From positions 1,312,001-1,376,000 of the forward strand of contig CP058931.1 of NCBI GenBank assembly GCA_024760505.1: a stretch of 64,000 nucleotides of DNA. Reading direction: 5' to 3'. The notes below the pieces were generated by a model. The model did no database searches. It had not been told where the DNA came from and saw only the letters and a program-made list of their open reading frames with translations. Source of the stretch: Nitrospira sp. Lineage in GTDB: Bacteria; Nitrospirota; Nitrospiria; Nitrospirales; UBA8639. This document shows, piece by piece, positions 44,386-52,741 of this stretch. Position 1 is the first letter of the stretch; every line of letters begins with the position of its first letter. Both the position numbers and the translations under genes were made by a program.

Positions 44386-44914
44386 GACTCCCTTATGTTC
44401 ATGGGAGTTACCAAGGTTTTTAAAATCTCCTTCTAGTTTTGAATGCCTTTTCGGATAATTTATATACCCTTTCCATATACAGCTCAAACCAAAAAAATTC
44501 TTACAAAATATCCGTGTCTTGAAGCCACTCCGGAGTCCCCTTGCAAGGTTTTTACGGAAACGTAAGCCCGATGTATTCGAAGTCGTGCAAGAACTCCTTC
44601 AGATGCCAGATTTTGTAATTGCTTTCAAAAACCGGAAAAAGGTTTGAAAAAAAAAACGTTTGTATATTTTGTACTGAGCAATTTTGACCAGACCCCAACA
44701 TGAATTTTCGCTATTCTAAACAGACCCTCTACATCCTTCCCCGGCATCATCCTAGGGCAAATGATGAAAACCAATTTATCAAGGGCTTTTTTATAAATTA
44801 ACCAGGGTTTTATGGAGTGCTCTTTTCTCAAATTTATCCTTAAACTCTCATAACAAGTGATGCTTCACACAATGGTTTCATATGTGAAACCAAGTTGAAA
44901 AGGGAGGATTGCTT
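44268..44914. other. AT-rich region before the pseudo-receiver gene
   Basis: It holds the truncated membrane protein start, a 42-codon plus-strand frame without a ribosome binding site (44519-44647) that reads like protein (PLRSPLARFLRKRKPDVFEV, ELLQMPDFVIAFKNRKK) and may be a gene remnant, and the leader inverted repeat at 44874-44891. Confidence 0.35.
44874..44891 (+). promoter_or_regulatory. leader inverted repeat GGTTTC-N6-GAAACC, copy 1
   Basis: A perfect 6-base inverted repeat 23 bases before the start of the pseudo-receiver gene. The same repeat, in the same place and preceded by CAATGGTTTC, precedes the paralogous CBS-receiver gene at 46008-46025. It can be an operator or an RNA hairpin close to the ribosome binding site. 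Confidence 0.55.
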
Positions 44915-45424
44915 ATGAACCGCTATTCATCTCCTGCACTAGCAAATGAAATGGACCAGGAAATTGCCTCTCAAAGGCTGGGTCAATCCATAAGGGATAT
45001 GAGGGAAGGTCGCCAATGTCTGTTGGTAGTCGATGATGATCCATCTTTAGTCGGTCAATTAAGTAAGCCGCTTCAGGAGTGGGGATACGACGTAATTGTG
45101 GCCGGAAATGGATGGGAAGCCTTAGTCCTAGCGGGTCGCCGTTCTGTGGATGGTATCTTAGTGGCTCTGCACATGCCCATTATGGACGGGCGGACCATGC
45201 TAAGTGAGTTACGCGGGTTGGGGCATAAGATGCCGGTGCTGGTGATGTCAGGGGAGTCGGACGAACCAATCCTTCGTCAACTGTTGATGGAAGGAGCCCA
45301 AGGCTTCGTTTTGAAACCGCCTCATCTCCTATCTCTCCAGCAAACTTGCAGACAAATATTTGCAACGTATGGAGTTGAGGAATATGCCGCTTCTTATTTT
45401 TCCCCTGGCTCGAACCAGAAATAA
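44915..45424 (+). CDS. pseudo-receiver protein (phosphoacceptor Asp replaced by Ala)
   Basis: A 169-residue protein with a short N-terminal extension (1-35) and one response-regulator receiver domain (36-155). The acidic triad DDD (40-42), Thr/Ser switch (VMSGES) and Lys134 (FVLKPP) are kept, but the phosphoacceptor position in DGILVALHMP is Ala84 where its paralogue has DGILLDMDMP. It therefore cannot be phosphorylated in the normal way and may act constitutively or by competing with the paralogue. AGGGAGG precedes the ATG at 44915. The CBS-receiver paralogue lies 620 bases downstream on the same strand. Confidence 0.85.
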   Translation: MNRYSSPALANEMDQEIASQRLGQSIRDMREGRQCLLVVDDDPSLVGQLSKPLQEWGYDVIVAGNGWEALVLAGRRSVDGILVALHMPIMDGRTMLSELRGLGHKMPVLVMSGESDEPILRQLLMEGAQGFVLKPPHLLSLQQTCRQIFATYGVEEYAASYFSPGSNQK

Positions 45425-45931
45425 AAGAGTCTCGGTAACGTGTTCCAGTTCCATTGCTGCCTTCCATGTGGGGAGATGTCCCTTGGGCACACCCCCTGAG
45501 ATTTGGCGCACATGGGGGCTATGGGGGATGCCAAAGAAAAGGTCTTGCGGGCACAAACCATGTTCTGTCCTGGTCGTGTCGTTGAGGGCAAGCTTCGTAA
45601 GGATTGTACTCCAACAGAAGTGTGGATTCTTTTCTGATCTTTCGTAAACCAGGAGGGCTTCTCCCTCTATCCGGATTTGCAGGATGTGTTTGGGAATGGA
45701 ATAAACTCTGCCTAGGGGATGCTCTCAATGCCAAACGGAAAAGTTCAATTTCCTTCAGTCCGTGGATAGTTCCCACCCTCAAAATTGTATGATTTACCCT
45801 AATGATATTGTTTATTTTGATACGTCAAACCTCTATTGAAGTCTATTGTCAGGTATCCCGTCTCTCGTTTACCATTTGAAATATAATGGTTTTTTGATGT
45901 AGGCCTCTTCCAATATTTTTTGGCCTATATT

Positions 45932-45960
45932 TTGCTGTAATTTAATTATAGTTCTATATA
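45932..45960 (+). promoter_or_regulatory. possible promoter of the CBS-receiver gene
   Basis: TTGCTG and TATATA are separated by 17 bases in a very AT-rich stretch, predicting a leader of about 80 bases that includes the inverted repeat at 46008-46025. Confidence 0.35.
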
Positions 45961-46007
45961 GTTAGTCCGATCATTGATCGGTTCATCCCCCACCCCCTTC
46001 ACCCAAT

Positions 46008-46025
46008 GGTTTCCTGTTTGAAACC
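46008..46025 (+). promoter_or_regulatory. leader inverted repeat GGTTTC-N6-GAAACC, copy 2
   Basis: Same arms as the copy at 44874-44891 with a different 6-base spacer (CTGTTT instead of ATATGT), 22 bases before the CBS-receiver start. Conserved arms with a changed spacer suggest selection on pairing or on a dimeric binding site. Confidence 0.55.
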
Positions 46026-46047
46026 GGTTTGAAAAAGAGGCCCTCTC

Positions 46048-47076
46048 ATGAACCACCTGCCTTCATCTCCTCCATTGGCAAAAGATTTAATGGATCCCAA
46101 AGCCTTACCACTTAGAAGTGGGAAATTTGAGAACGATCTGGCCTTGCAATTCCTCTCCGGTCAATATTGTGGATGGCCGGTGGTTGATTCCACCCGCAAA
46201 ATTCTTGGAGTCGTGTCGGATCTCCGGCTGTTCGAGGCCGTTTCACGCTTGGATTCGCTGGATGAACTCAGAGTCGAAGACACCATGACCCCGCCCGTTT
46301 TTGTGCATGAGAGTGAATCGCTTGATTCCGTGTTGAATCTGATGGCCCAAAAACACATCCAGAGAATGCCTGTGGTGGGTGATCAGAATCTTGTCGGAGT
46401 CATCTCCAAGGCCAATGTGTTACGGCATTGTCTCCCAACTTCGACTCCCTCCCCATTCGTTTCTTCGTGCGCATGGTGTGAACGCGTGCCGGATCCCTTT
46501 GTCGCACCGGCTGGTGCGAAAGGAAGGCAGACATTAGCGTCCTTCCTGTCGATGGAGCATCTCAAATTCTCTGAGGTCGATCTTGTGCATACCTATTGCC
46601 CTTCTTGCCTGCAAACCCTTCAGGCACTCAATCCGGCATCGGGGAGTCTGCCTTCTGATGAGACCGAGACCCAGGAAGTCCGTCCATGTATGTTGGTGGT
46701 CGATGATGATCCTTCTGTGGGCAGCCTGTTAAGTCAGGCGCTCAAGGAATGGGGATATAAGGTCCTCGTTGCGAGAAATGGATGGGAGGGCCTGGCTGTG
46801 GCAAGCCGCCAAACGGTGGATGGCATCCTATTGGATATGGATATGCCTATTATGGATGGGAGGACCATGCTGGATGAATTACGATGGTTGGGACATCAAA
46901 TGCCGGTGATGATGATGTCTGGCGCGTCGGACGAACGAGCCCTCCGGCAACTGTTACAAGAAGGGGCTCAAGGGTTTTTTGTAAAACCGTTTCATCTAAA
47001 ATCTCTCAAGGAAGCCTGTCGCAGGATACTGCAAAAGAATGAGGCACCGTCCTCTTTTCGCTACCATGTGATTTGA
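46048..47076 (+). CDS. CBS-pair / CxxC / receiver fusion regulator
   Basis: A 342-residue soluble protein. Residues 10-130 hold two CBS repeats (RKILGVVSDLRLFEA, QNLVGVISKANVL), which bind adenosyl nucleotides. A linker with two CxxC pairs (Cys141/144, Cys184/187) could bind a metal or act as a thiol switch. Residues 212-330 form a complete receiver domain: DDD at 219-221, phosphoacceptor Asp263 (LLDMDMP), Ser291 and Lys313. No DNA-binding output domain is present. It should combine energy state, redox or metal status and phosphorylation. It is paralogous to the pseudo-receiver upstream. Confidence 0.88.
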   Translation: MNHLPSSPPLAKDLMDPKALPLRSGKFENDLALQFLSGQYCGWPVVDSTRKILGVVSDLRLFEAVSRLDSLDELRVEDTMTPPVFVHESESLDSVLNLMAQKHIQRMPVVGDQNLVGVISKANVLRHCLPTSTPSPFVSSCAWCERVPDPFVAPAGAKGRQTLASFLSMEHLKFSEVDLVHTYCPSCLQTLQALNPASGSLPSDETETQEVRPCMLVVDDDPSVGSLLSQALKEWGYKVLVARNGWEGLAVASRQTVDGILLDMDMPIMDGRTMLDELRWLGHQMPVMMMSGASDERALRQLLQEGAQGFFVKPFHLKSLKEACRRILQKNEAPSSFRYHVI

Positions 47077-47162
47077 TCAAGCTACCGAAACCTAGGCCGT
47101 CAGTTTAACGTGCAATCCGGCTGCCGCCTTGAAAACCCTTTCCAGCATGACGGGGGAAATCC

Positions 47163-48287
47163 TTATATGGCAATGCCTTCGCGACCCAACAAGCTTCTTA
47201 AGCTCTGAATCACCGGAAAGACCTCCTGGTTCCAGTCTGCGCCCTGGCGATCATAGGCTTTCTGTTCTTCCTCTACAATCCACCGGTCCTGTGCAAAAAT
47301 TCCATTGGTAAACCACACAATAAACGGCCACAGGAGGTGGATGAGGCCGGGAATTGAAGGTTTCCGGACCATCATCAATCCAAAGGTGTGATTGATTCGT
47401 TGTGCAGTATCCACGGGAACATACACATTCCAGAGATTTAACGCAGGGTGAATACTTCCGGCTGTCCAAAACTGGAGCGTTTGATAGGGGTAGTTGGTAC
47501 AGATGGTCATCAGATCATGCTTTGGCCCATCTCCTGATGCCTTGGTTCTCCCTAGAATGAGTTTCTCGCCGAGTGGTTGTGCGCCTTTGATTCGAGAGAA
47601 GGTGTAGTCGACTTCCACGGCATGCGGACGCTCTCGAAGTTCCAGAAAGACCGTTCGGATCCCGCCCATGAGTCGACGATGCAAAAACTGATGGTTCATA
47701 TCCATAAGGTTCTCATGCATGAATGAGTAATGGCAGCCCACCTGACGGTCAAGGTATCGAGTTTTATATTGTGGATCATCTGCTAAGGATACATTCGGGA
47801 ACCCGATCTCATTCACCCGGCTTACTGCCCCCGGAAACACAAACACCAGCCCATAGGCTTCACGACAGGGAAAACTCCTGACTCCTGCTGGTCGTGGTTG
47901 GTTCTTTTCTAAATATGGTACACCCATACATCGCCCTGTCCGGTCAAATGTCCAGGAATGATACCCACACTGGACATACTCTCCATGCACCACCCCGCAA
48001 TGGAGCGGTACCTGCCGATGGGCGCATCGGTCTTCGAGCGCATAGACCATTTCGTTTTCGGTTCGGACTAACACGATGGGATTGCCGGCAAAGGACACTC
48101 CAAGCATTTTTCCCCTTTTCAGGTCTCTGGAGCGTGCAAGCGGATACCAATTGTCCGGGTGAAGACCTGTTTTTCTTAAATCGGATGTGAGAGGCGATTT
48201 CCCGGACCGGGACGCAGAGCTTTCAAGGACAATGAGAGGGTCGCTTACCTTCTGCCTGTTTAGGTGCATTTGAGATTGTTTATTCAT
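47163..48287 (-). CDS. Rieske non-haem iron oxygenase, alpha subunit type
   Basis: A 374-residue oxygenase. The Rieske [2Fe-2S] ligands are Cys88-x-His90 and Cys107-x2-His110 (CAHRQVPLHCG, VQCGYHSW). The mononuclear iron site follows as Asn193-x2-Asp196-x2-His199-x3-His203 (NLMDMNHQFLH). It resembles vanillate demethylase/pheophorbide oxygenase-type single-component oxygenases, which need a separate reductase; none is next to it. The ATG at 48287 has GGAG upstream; a TTG at 48311 is less likely. The substrate is unknown. It lies between signalling genes on the opposite strand. Confidence 0.88.
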   Translation of the reverse strand: MNKQSQMHLNRQKVSDPLIVLESSASRSGKSPLTSDLRKTGLHPDNWYPLARSRDLKRGKMLGVSFAGNPIVLVRTENEMVYALEDRCAHRQVPLHCGVVHGEYVQCGYHSWTFDRTGRCMGVPYLEKNQPRPAGVRSFPCREAYGLVFVFPGAVSRVNEIGFPNVSLADDPQYKTRYLDRQVGCHYSFMHENLMDMNHQFLHRRLMGGIRTVFLELRERPHAVEVDYTFSRIKGAQPLGEKLILGRTKASGDGPKHDLMTICTNYPYQTLQFWTAGSIHPALNLWNVYVPVDTAQRINHTFGLMMVRKPSIPGLIHLLWPFIVWFTNGIFAQDRWIVEEEQKAYDRQGADWNQEVFPVIQSLRSLLGREGIAI

Positions 48288-48642
48288 GAATATCTCCAAG
48301 AAAGAAGACAACCGTGAAGGGAAAGGCCTGTGAAATTTCAGCGATATAGCGCAATAACTGGAATCGTCTGAGGTCTTGGACCGGCATTAAGCGAGATGAA
48401 AAATGAAGAGGGTAGGGACTCGAATGATCCGTTACTGGGGCACAGTATAGATCGTGTGATCAAAAATATCGAGTCGGAGCGAAACTTTTTCATAAGCCTT
48501 CTTAGGTCACTGGCAACTCACATACCCGCGAACCCATGTGTTTGGAAACATATCGAAGAGTTTAGGGTATGATGAGAAAGTCAGGAAATTCCTTTATTGT
48601 ATGGATTGAGCGACCAGGGTCGACATCAAAGGATGGAAAGTC
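48288..48642. other. intergenic between Rieske oxygenase and histidine kinase genes
   Basis: A divergent promoter region of 355 bases with no recognised gene or repeat. Confidence 0.4.
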
Positions 48643-50616
48643 GTGAAGCCACCAAAACGTTCATGGCTAGGAACAGGATCAATCGGGCGAGCGTTATTGA
48701 TTCTCTCCACCGTGTTTATTTTAGCCTTGTTCGGCATCCTGCTCTATACGATCACCACAATTCAGAATCAAAAGCTCGACAGTGTGATGGTAGATCTGGC
48801 GGGACAACAGCGGATGTTGTCTCAACGACTCATGAATGAAATTTTATTGATTTCGCAAGGGATTCCTGCTGATTACCGGTTCACCCAAAAGATGCTGAAC
48901 CAAAATCTGGATGCCTTACTCGTCGGTGGAAAGGCCGTGATAAATCAGGTAAGTGGCGATACGGCGGTCCTTCCTCCCCCTCCATCCCAGGAAATACGAC
49001 AGGCATTAGGTGAGCAACAAACACTCATGGCCGAATTTATGCAGCGGGCCGAAACCTTTTTGAAAACGCCATCCGATCATCCCGGATATTCTTTGGAGTT
49101 AGACGGGCTCCTGGCTTTAAATGCCCGGTTGATTGAAGTTGCCAACAAGGCGGTCAAGTTATACAGCAGAAATTCCCGGGAAAAGATCTCGAACATGATC
49201 GTTTGGGAATCTTTGATCGGTACCTTAGTGATAATTTTCGGAATTCTTATAACGAGACAGGTCAAACTGGCCAATCAGGAACTTGAACATGAAATCCAGG
49301 AACGCTCCAGGATAGAAACGGCTCTGCGCTATCGAATCGAAATTGAAAATCTCATGACGAATCTTTCAACCCAATTCATCAGTCTTGAAGCAAAAGATTT
49401 GGATGCGGAGATTAATCGGGCGCTGGAAGCCATCGGAACTTTTGGAGGGGTGGATCGAAGTTATGTGTTTATATTTGAGGATGACGGTACGACCATGAAC
49501 AACACCCATGAATGGTGTCAGGCGGGTATTGAGCCCCAACTATCAAGACTTCAGGGCCTTCGAATGCAGGACATACCCTGGTTTGCAGAACGTCTGATCT
49601 CCGGCCCGTTTTTTCAAATCTCAAGCGTGGCAAATCTTCCACTCGAGGCGAGTGCCGAAAAGCAGGAATTTCAGAGGCAGCAAATCCAATCGCTGGTGAT
49701 TGTGCCCATGGCCTTGCGGGGAAAGTTGTTCGGGTTTCTTGGGTTTGATTCAGTCCAGCATGAAAAGACCTGGTCCGAAGAAGATATCAGGCTCCTCCAA
49801 ATGGCCGGAGAAATATTCGTGAATGGGTTTGAACGACAACAGGTAGAGGAAAATTTACGAAAAAGTGAAGCCGCAAAAGTTGAGGCCTTTCGTCAAAGCG
49901 ATGCCCTTAAAACCGCTCTTCTGTCTTTGGTTTCACACGAATTACGGACTCCACTTACTGCCATCAAGGCCTCCATAGCCGGGTTGATTGAACTTTCCGG
50001 ACAGGATGCATCCAAGGTGCAGCAGGAATTTCTCCAGGGTATCAATCAGGAAATCGATTTTTTAAATGGATTGGTTGATAATCTTCTGGACATGTCAAAG
50101 GTTGAAGCGGGAACGCTGGCTCCTCATCGTGAATGGCATTTATTGGAAGATTTGGTCGAAGGCGCAATCAGACGGTTGGAAATGTCTTTGAAAAGCCGAT
50201 CTTTGCAAGTGAACCTTGGGGAGAAAATTTCACCTATTTTTGTGGATGGGATGGAAATTCAGCAAGTCCTGATCAACCTGTTAGATAATGCCATTAAATA
50301 TTCTCCCCCAGGGTCCTTGGTCAGCATTGTTGGTCGAATGACGCCGAACCAGGTGGAGGTAAGGGTCTCCAGCGAGGGAGAAGGAATTCCTCGGGAAGAG
50401 TTGGTAAGTATTTTCAACCGATTCTACCGGTTAAAGGGTCCGCGGACACGACTCATTCGTGGTACCGGTCTCGGATTGGCGATCTGTAAAGGTATGGTCG
50501 AAGCCCATGGTGGTCGAATTTGGGCCGAATCACAGAATCGAACCGTGACGATTAGCTTTACGTTGCCGACCCCTGATGCACCCCCTATGATAAATTTTAA
50601 CCGGGAAGAGGAGTAA
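48643..50616 (+). CDS. membrane sensor histidine kinase with PilJ-like and GAF domains
   Basis: A 657-residue kinase. Helix 1 (16-38) and helix 2 (187-205) frame a periplasmic sensor with the type IV pili/NarX-like signature DLAGQQRMLSQRLMNEI (51-67). A GAF domain (~232-400) follows, then HisKA with His432 (SLVSHELRTPLTAIKA) and a HATPase domain with the N box NLLDNAIKY and G box GTGLGLAICKGM. The GTG start has AGGATGG and GGAAAG upstream. PilJ/NarX-type sensors often see nitrate or nitrite, which would suit a nitrite oxidiser, but this is inference. Its regulator starts 11 bases downstream. Confidence 0.9.
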   Translation: MKPPKRSWLGTGSIGRALLILSTVFILALFGILLYTITTIQNQKLDSVMVDLAGQQRMLSQRLMNEILLISQGIPADYRFTQKMLNQNLDALLVGGKAVINQVSGDTAVLPPPPSQEIRQALGEQQTLMAEFMQRAETFLKTPSDHPGYSLELDGLLALNARLIEVANKAVKLYSRNSREKISNMIVWESLIGTLVIIFGILITRQVKLANQELEHEIQERSRIETALRYRIEIENLMTNLSTQFISLEAKDLDAEINRALEAIGTFGGVDRSYVFIFEDDGTTMNNTHEWCQAGIEPQLSRLQGLRMQDIPWFAERLISGPFFQISSVANLPLEASAEKQEFQRQQIQSLVIVPMALRGKLFGFLGFDSVQHEKTWSEEDIRLLQMAGEIFVNGFERQQVEENLRKSEAAKVEAFRQSDALKTALLSLVSHELRTPLTAIKASIAGLIELSGQDASKVQQEFLQGINQEIDFLNGLVDNLLDMSKVEAGTLAPHREWHLLEDLVEGAIRRLEMSLKSRSLQVNLGEKISPIFVDGMEIQQVLINLLDNAIKYSPPGSLVSIVGRMTPNQVEVRVSSEGEGIPREELVSIFNRFYRLKGPRTRLIRGTGLGLAICKGMVEAHGGRIWAESQNRTVTISFTLPTPDAPPMINFNREEE

Positions 50617-50627
50617 ACGGTTTACCC

Positions 50628-51341
50628 ATGGCGCTTGGATCTCGAATATTAGCTGTTGATGATGAGCGGCAAATACGTCGTTCCTTACAGATCAATCTTG
50701 AGGCAAAAGGATATGAAGTCCTGACGGCTGACACCGGAGAAGAGGCCCTCCAAATTATGAGCCACCGCCTTCCGGACCTGGCCCTCGTGGATTTACTGCT
50801 TCCCGGAATGGATGGCATCGACCTGACCCGTCAGATCCGTGAAACCTACCAGATTCCAATCATTATCCTTTCCGCAATTGGGGAAGAAGCGAAAAAAATT
50901 GAAGCTCTCGAAGTCGGGGCAGATGACTATGTCACCAAACCGTTTAGCATGGAAGAACTGACGGCGAGAATCCGCTCAGTCCTGCGGCGGACATCCTCAA
51001 TTTACGGCACCGATCCCGTGTTCACATTTGGAAATTTACAGGTTGACTTCGAGAGTCGAAATGTCTGCATTCGAAACCAGGCGGTGAAGTTAACCCCGAC
51101 GGAATATGATCTGTTGAAGTACCTCATTCAGAATTCCGGAAAAGTTTTGACGCATGGAACCATTCTCCGGGCCATTTGGGGTGCGGGATATAGCGAGCAG
51201 GCTCAATATTTACGTGTCTTTATCGGAAATTTAAGGAAAAAATTGGAAAAAAACACGGCACGACCTCAGTATATTCTCACCGATCCTGGAGTCGGCTATC
51301 GATTTGCCACCGATTTTGAGGAAGATGAGACTCCCCCCTGA
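50628..51341 (+). CDS. OmpR/KdpE-type response regulator
   Basis: A 237-residue transcription factor and the likely partner of the kinase just upstream. The receiver domain has Asp11/Asp12, phosphoacceptor Asp55 (LALVDLLLPGMDG) and Lys in VTKPFSMEEL. The C-terminal winged helix (residues ~132-230) shows LTPTEYDLLKYLIQNSGKVL and the YLRVFIGNLRKKLE recognition region typical of KdpE-like OmpR members. Target promoters cannot be named from the sequence. Confidence 0.93.
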   Translation: MALGSRILAVDDERQIRRSLQINLEAKGYEVLTADTGEEALQIMSHRLPDLALVDLLLPGMDGIDLTRQIRETYQIPIIILSAIGEEAKKIEALEVGADDYVTKPFSMEELTARIRSVLRRTSSIYGTDPVFTFGNLQVDFESRNVCIRNQAVKLTPTEYDLLKYLIQNSGKVLTHGTILRAIWGAGYSEQAQYLRVFIGNLRKKLEKNTARPQYILTDPGVGYRFATDFEEDETPP

Positions 51342-51777
51342 TTGTCCGTTTTCATATGCGGTGTTCCTTATCAATCATTGTCTGTTGCCTTCCCAGTTGC
51401 TGTAACCCTTTCCTCTCTTTGTGGTTTCTCTCGTAATTTCTTAGGCCGCCTTGGCTCGACTCTCTTCCAGCCCAACATCCTTCCAAAAACAAATCGGCAG
51501 GCCCTGCCATGCTCATCCGGATTGAATGTATGGACTGTTTACTCGCTCGCGGGCTGGTGAGTGACTCAATCCGTTCTTCTTCATTCCATGGAATTCGTTA
51601 CCGCCCAACACCGTGTTGATCTATACGGGAATCAGGAAATGGCGCCATCAGGAATCTTTATGAAATCTTTATTTGAACGGGGCACAAATCAAATAGATTC
51701 TTTATGGGTTCGAAAATTACCATCTAGATAAACCACAAAAACCGGTTCGAAGAAGTAAGGAATCGGGAGGTGAACAG
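51342..51777. other. intergenic before the cupredoxin gene
   Basis: No gene is recognised in these 436 bases; the cupredoxin promoter should lie at the right end. Confidence 0.4.
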
Positions 51778-52230
51778 ATGAAAAATTTGAACTGGGCAAT
51801 AACCTCTCCCACTCTGACTGTGTTCGGAATTTTCCTTTTATTCCTATCGATCTGTGGCCCTGCACCGGCCTCCACCCAGCCTTCGGATGTGAGGGTCTCA
51901 ATGGACTATTGGGCACCCTACTATAGACCGGCTTTGGCCATTGTCCCCGATGGAGTCTCGATTCATGTTGTGAATCCGACTTCATCACCCCATACCGTAA
52001 CACACGATGGTTGTCGAACAGGTGGGCCTTGTGCATTTGATACGGGTGGCGTTCAACCCGGGCAGGCAGTCACGATCCCTTCACTGGCTCCCGGTCGGTA
52101 TCCTTATTATTGCGTGCTTCATCCCATCATGAAGGGTGAAATTATTGTCGTTCCCCATCACACGGTCATAAGCCAAGGTGCGATACGCGATAATCATCTC
52201 ACGATCACTGATGTCAAGGAGTCTCAGTAA
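51778..52230 (+). CDS. periplasmic cupredoxin (amicyanin/pseudoazurin-like)
   Basis: A 150-residue protein with a signal peptide (FGIFLLFLSICGPAPAS) and one cupredoxin domain. Type 1 copper ligands are His72 (SSPHTVTH), Cys112, His115 and Met118 in YYCVLHPIMKG; the Cys-x2-His-x2-Met spacing is that of amicyanin and pseudoazurin. An additional loop has two cysteines (GCRTGGPC). It should carry single electrons between periplasmic redox proteins. GGGAGGTG precedes the ATG. It lies between two-component genes, so it may be a target of that regulation. Confidence 0.87.
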   Translation: MKNLNWAITSPTLTVFGIFLLFLSICGPAPASTQPSDVRVSMDYWAPYYRPALAIVPDGVSIHVVNPTSSPHTVTHDGCRTGGPCAFDTGGVQPGQAVTIPSLAPGRYPYYCVLHPIMKGEIIVVPHHTVISQGAIRDNHLTITDVKESQ

Positions 52231-52330
52231 AGACATGGTTGTGGGCATGCATTCCATATTCATTCGTTCATCCATGCGGTGGATCGTCATGGATGGAACG
52301 ACCTCTCCATAAGATGACGGCTAACGACCG

Positions 52331-52696
52331 ATGAAAAGTCAAAAGCGCATTCTCATTGTCGACGATGATGCGGACGTCCTCCTGTTTCTGAGAGATCGCC
52401 TGAATGCCCTGGGCTTTGAGGTTCTTACTGCTGCCAATGGGAAGGAAGGGGTTGAGGCTCTTCAACATCACACGGTCAATGGGGTACTTCTCGATTTATG
52501 TATGCCGGTCATGGGAGGACTTCTTATGCTGGAACAATTAGCACAGTCTTCATCGCTTCCGCCGGTGATCGTGATGTCACCCTCTGAACATCGATCGGAA
52601 ATGCAGCTGGCCATTATTAAGGGAGCGATGGACTATCTCATCAAGCCGATCGCTCCAGACGTATTGACCGATAAATGTCTGCGACTCTTTTATTAG
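52331..52696 (+). CDS. single-domain response regulator
   Basis: A 121-residue stand-alone receiver domain: DDD at residues 11-13, phosphoacceptor Asp56 (VLLDLCMPVMGG), Ser in VIVMSPS and Lys in YLIKPIAP. With no output domain it must act by protein contact, as CheY does, or as a phosphate relay. It is 45 bases upstream of the globin-receiver gene and probably cotranscribed with it. The ribosome binding site is weak. Confidence 0.88.
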   Translation: MKSQKRILIVDDDADVLLFLRDRLNALGFEVLTAANGKEGVEALQHHTVNGVLLDLCMPVMGGLLMLEQLAQSSSLPPVIVMSPSEHRSEMQLAIIKGAMDYLIKPIAPDVLTDKCLRLFY

Positions 52697-52741
52697 AAAT
52701 CTGTCAACCCAGGAAGGATTTTTATCCTCAGAAAGGCAGCC

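Larger units (their letters stand above)
45425..46047. other. intergenic between the two receiver paralogues
   Basis: No gene is supported; several short frames overlap on both strands without ribosome binding sites. The right end holds the promoter candidate and the leader repeat of the CBS-receiver gene. Confidence 0.4.
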
